A stretch of DNA of 64,000 nt from Geojedonia sp051814705 (GTDB taxonomy: Bacteria; Bacteroidota; Bacteroidia; Flavobacteriales; Flavobacteriaceae). Shown here one piece after another: positions 61,572 to 64,000 of the stretch (within the stretch, counting starts at the first letter, position 1; each line of letters begins with the position of its first letter). The stretch is taken from NCBI GenBank assembly GCA_051814705.1, contig JBPWQW010000004.1:372001-436000 (forward strand), written 5' to 3'. The notes under the pieces are model-generated. The model was given only the letters and a program-made list of their open reading frames with translations, had not been told where the DNA came from and searched no databases. The position numbers and the translations under genes are program-made.

Positions 61572-62754
61572 GAGTTTTGGTTTTAATGAGGTTAAATAGG
61601 ATGAAAATTAATCCTAGAGGTAATAATATGCTAACTAGAAAGAGTGATACATAATAATTGTTAATGAGCCCATTTCCAAAGTAAAATTTATAACCTTGAA
61701 AAGCCAATAGCACTTCGGTTAAAACAAACCCAAAAAGGAATATGTAAATCCCGGCATGACTAACTTTTGTTGAGGTCACCAATCGGTTTTGCATAATAAA
61801 GGCTATCAAAAACCCTGAAATCACTCCTAACATTACTAAATGAATAAAGCCAATCACAAAATTGCGATGCATGAATAACGTACTAGAAATTTCGGGAATT
61901 AGTGTGATGAGCTGTAACAGAATTTTCAGTATTAAACAGAAAATTGAAAAGTGAAACAGATAACCTAGTAGTCTTGATTGGTGTTTTAAAATATTGTGCA
62001 GTTTAGGCCGAATCAGTTTTATAAATAAAAAAAGTGTCGCAATCTGAAGAATGACGCCTAAGGCATTAATCCATAATAATATGGTATGAGGCGCAAACCA
62101 ATGTATTGGAAGGGCTAAAGTAAGTACGGTTGATGCTATTAACAGTTTGAAGAATGTTTTGAATTCTTTGGAGTATTCTATCTTTAGCAAATAAAAAAAA
62201 ATGGCGAGCACGGCTATCAAAAACCATCCATTAAACTGAAAGTGCAAAAAGAATTGCACGGCAATTTGAGAGAAAGCCGATGCTTGACCCAGCATCGATA
62301 CAGCAGGACCCAAACACCAAACACCTAAAGTGGACAGCAGCATGAATAGGAGCGAAGCCCGTAATAGATAGCTTGTGGCCAAAGATTCAGTTTTATGATG
62401 CTTCCAGATAAGATATACAAAATAATAACTACATAAAATGTGCAAGGTCGAAAAGGATATCGATACCGCCGCATAGCCCTGAAAAGGAAAACTAAGCATC
62501 ATGCCAATGACCACAAATTCGGTTACCCAAAATAAACGATAATAAATTGGTTTTTTCTCTGGAACAAAATGATAAAGGATTACTGTAAAAAGCATTAAAT
62601 ACACCCATCCCAACATGGCCACATGGGAATGCGCATGGGTTAAAAACCGATAGTTGACACTAGTGGATTCTATAAACGAATAGCGCAATACCAAGCCCAT
62701 TAATGCCGCAATTAAAAAGTTTATGAAACAAACTACGACAAGTTTTTTTGACAT
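61558..62754 (-). CDS. 12-TM His-rich membrane protein of the NO-response module
   Basis: A 398-residue protein with about 12 membrane helices. Conserved-looking His sit within helices: THAHSHVAMLGWVYL (helix 2), FFLHFQFNGWF, ALPIHWFAP and FIHLVMLGVISGF. This resembles heme-copper oxidase subunit I and NnrS families, in which intramembrane His bind haem, but I cannot assign it to either. Its partner genes (hemerythrin overlapping, Ric and an Rrf2 regulator upstream) point to nitric-oxide handling. No promoter was recognised. Confidence 0.6.
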   Translation of the reverse strand: MSKKLVVVCFINFLIAALMGLVLRYSFIESTSVNYRFLTHAHSHVAMLGWVYLMLFTVILYHFVPEKKPIYYRLFWVTEFVVIGMMLSFPFQGYAAVSISFSTLHILCSYYFVYLIWKHHKTESLATSYLLRASLLFMLLSTLGVWCLGPAVSMLGQASAFSQIAVQFFLHFQFNGWFLIAVLAIFFYLLKIEYSKEFKTFFKLLIASTVLTLALPIHWFAPHTILLWINALGVILQIATLFLFIKLIRPKLHNILKHQSRLLGYLFHFSIFCLILKILLQLITLIPEISSTLFMHRNFVIGFIHLVMLGVISGFLIAFIMQNRLVTSTKVSHAGIYIFLFGFVLTEVLLAFQGYKFYFGNGLINNYYVSLFLVSILLPLGLIFILFNLIKTKTHGNN

Positions 62755-62790
62755 GTAATAAATGTGCTTATGGTCAATGAGATGACTTTT

Positions 62791-62830
62791 AATAAAAATC
62801 CCGGAAAGTTATTAGTGGCAACTTCCCAGG
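62791..62830 (-). terminator. rho-independent terminator after ric
   Basis: On the minus strand an 11-bp stem with two mismatches (62820-62830 with 62800-62810) and a 9-base loop, followed by ATTTTTATT. It lies 30 bases after the ric stop and separates ric from the 12-TM gene. Confidence 0.65.
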
Positions 62831-62859
62831 ATTTTGCAATCAACCAATTATGAGTACTA

Positions 62860-63591
62860 TTAACTAAATTGTTGTTCGAGGGCTATAGCTTTAGGAAATA
62901 AGATATTATTTTCTAAATGAATATGTAAATGCAAATCTTTTTCAAATTCATCCAACGTGGCATAGGCAACTTTATAGGTGTTGCAGCCATCGGCTGGTGG
63001 TGTGTAATTATTAGATAATGCTGCAATTTGTCTAAATCGTTCGCCTTCGTGATCATGCTCTTCCATCATCATAGCTATGGGGCTTTCAACCGTTCCAAAT
63101 TGAGGCGATTGAACAGTTTCATTTTGCAATTGTGATTTTACCATTTTTTTAATAAATGGGAAAAGAATAAGTTCTTCTTTTTTCATATGGGCAGCAAAAG
63201 CTCTAGAAGAAGCAATAAAAAGGGCATTTATCTCAAATAATTCGCGGTGACGTTCTCCATGAACTTTACAGAGCTTGTCTAAAAACTGACGAATTACAGG
63301 AATTTTCTCTTCCACATATCGATGGTGTTTTTTTTCTATATAATCTACCAATAAATCCAAGGGCCAAGAACTATAGTCAATAGATTGATTGGTATTTAAA
63401 ACACTAACCTCTAGTAGTTTGCCCAATAGCTCATTGACATCAATATTGTTTGTAGTACAAACATTTTCTAGGGTTCTATTGCCTTTACAACAAAAATCGA
63501 TGCCATAGCTACTAAATACGGCGGCTGTTCTATAATCGTCGGCTACAAATTGACCAACTTGTTTTTGTGAATCTTTATTTAATACTTCCAT
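62860..63591 (-). CDS. ric: iron-sulfur cluster repair di-iron protein (Ric/ScdA/YtfE)
   Basis: A 243-residue protein with the ScdA_N domain (about 1-60; DYRTAAVFSSYGIDFCCKGNRTLENVC) and a hemerythrin-like di-iron domain with HHRYVEEKIP, HGERHREL, HMKKEELILFPF, EHDHEGERF and HIHLENNILFP. It repairs iron-sulfur clusters damaged by NO or oxidants. It follows the Rrf2 regulator by 43 bases on the same strand, the usual NsrR-ric pairing. Confidence 0.92.
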   Translation of the reverse strand: MEVLNKDSQKQVGQFVADDYRTAAVFSSYGIDFCCKGNRTLENVCTTNNIDVNELLGKLLEVSVLNTNQSIDYSSWPLDLLVDYIEKKHHRYVEEKIPVIRQFLDKLCKVHGERHRELFEINALFIASSRAFAAHMKKEELILFPFIKKMVKSQLQNETVQSPQFGTVESPIAMMMEEHDHEGERFRQIAALSNNYTPPADGCNTYKVAYATLDEFEKDLHLHIHLENNILFPKAIALEQQFS

Positions 63592-63634
63592 TACTTTTTT
63601 TTGATAAAATTACCCTATTTGTATTCCAATAGTT

Positions 63635-64000
63635 TTAAATTTTTAGAAACGAAACTCCCGATTGAATATTTATTGCCAATTCTTCAAGACTGGTATTTTC
63701 AAGCATAAATTTTAGGTCTTCTCTTACTTCTTTAAATTTGTCGTGTACTGGACAGGGGTGATTTTCATCACAAATTTCTAAACCTAATCCGCAACCTTTA
63801 TAAATTTTATCGCCATCAATGGCTTTTACAATATGGGACAGTTTTATTGAAGCGATATTTTTTTTATCAATTTGAAAACCGCCATAAGCTCCTTTTACAG
63901 AATTGACGATGTTATGTTTTACCAAAGCTTGCAGAATTTTTGCCGTAAAGGCTTGGGGCGAATTAATTTCTTCGGCTATTTCTTTAGGGCTAACAAGCTT
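63635..64000 (-). CDS. Rrf2-family transcriptional regulator (NsrR-like), partial
   Basis: The frame is open to the right edge, so the N-terminus is outside the window; the TTG at 63925 is internal. The visible part carries the winged helix (SPKEIAEEINSPQAFTAKIL, NSVKGAYGGF) and the Fe-S Cys set C-x6-C-x5-C (CGLGLEICDENHPC), as in NsrR, IscR and RsrR. With ric directly downstream the likely signal is nitric oxide. DNA targets were not identified. Confidence 0.87.
   Translation of the reverse strand, partial: KLVSPKEIAEEINSPQAFTAKILQALVKHNIVNSVKGAYGGFQIDKKNIASIKLSHIVKAIDGDKIYKGCGLGLEICDENHPCPVHDKFKEVREDLKFMLENTSLEELAINIQSGVSFLKI

Noticed and set aside
62770..62790. GTCA-N6-TGAC dyad upstream of the 12-TM gene as another Crp/Fnr-like site
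   Set aside because: The half-sites differ from ATGAT/ATCAT and no TAnnTTTG element follows at the right distance.

Overview
The window is a piece of a Bacteroidota chromosome, most likely Flavobacteriaceae. Base composition is AT-rich, promoters carry the Bacteroidota -7 element TAnnTTTG, and several families typical of the group occur: a PorV/PorQ-type type IX secretion protein, an Lnb-type lipoprotein N-acyltransferase, a LETM1-related protein, a 2TM-domain LytS kinase and a cyclophilin-FKBP fusion. No rRNA, tRNA or CRISPR array was seen.

Region 1 (1-26900) is a surface-polysaccharide locus. It holds about a dozen glycosyltransferases (GT2, GT4, an exostosin-like GT47, a GT-C membrane enzyme with a DPM1-like partner), two asparagine-synthase-type proteins, methyltransferases, a NeuD-like acetyltransferase, a TauD-like dioxygenase, a cytoplasmic beta-propeller glycosidase-like protein, an O-antigen polymerase/ligase and a terminal undecaprenyl-phosphate sugar-phosphate transferase. 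Genes overlap by 1-41 nt and read as a few long operons. A GIY-YIG nuclease gene inside a dispersed-repeat array (20816-21870) splits the cluster.

Region 2 (26900-39400) is housekeeping: lnb-like and porV-like genes, pssA, lptB, a carboxymuconolactone decarboxylase-like gene, tatC, kdsD/kpsF, recQ and a double-domain prolyl isomerase. The intergenic spaces here and in region 1 are filled by simple-sequence tracts whose units are nearly all 7 bp long. One such array is interrupted by an intact IS3-family element with a 3-bp target duplication.

Region 3 (39400-53500) has two TPR proteins, a four-repeat membrane protein, a LytS/LytTR two-component system with 2TM modules, a Fic protein, a LETM1-related protein and a complete YbhFSR-like drug exporter (TetR, TolC, HlyD, two ATPases, two permeases) behind a TetR promoter with tandem dyads.

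Region 4 (53600-64000) is an anaerobic and nitrogen-oxide module: sodC, hemN, a universal stress protein, a class II (AniA-like) copper nitrite reductase with a fused cytochrome c, a NirV-like protein, a SCO copper chaperone, an alginate-export-type porin, a hemerythrin, a 12-TM protein, the NO-damage repair protein Ric and an Rrf2 regulator cut by the window end. hemN and nirK share a Crp/Fnr-like dyad at exactly the same distance from their TAnnTTTG elements, so they probably belong to one oxygen- or NO-responsive regulon.

The observations most worth follow-up are the heptamer repeat system, the GIY-YIG gene embedded in its repeat array, and the shared hemN/nirK operator. All functional calls rest on reading translated sequence and recognising motifs; no database search was run.
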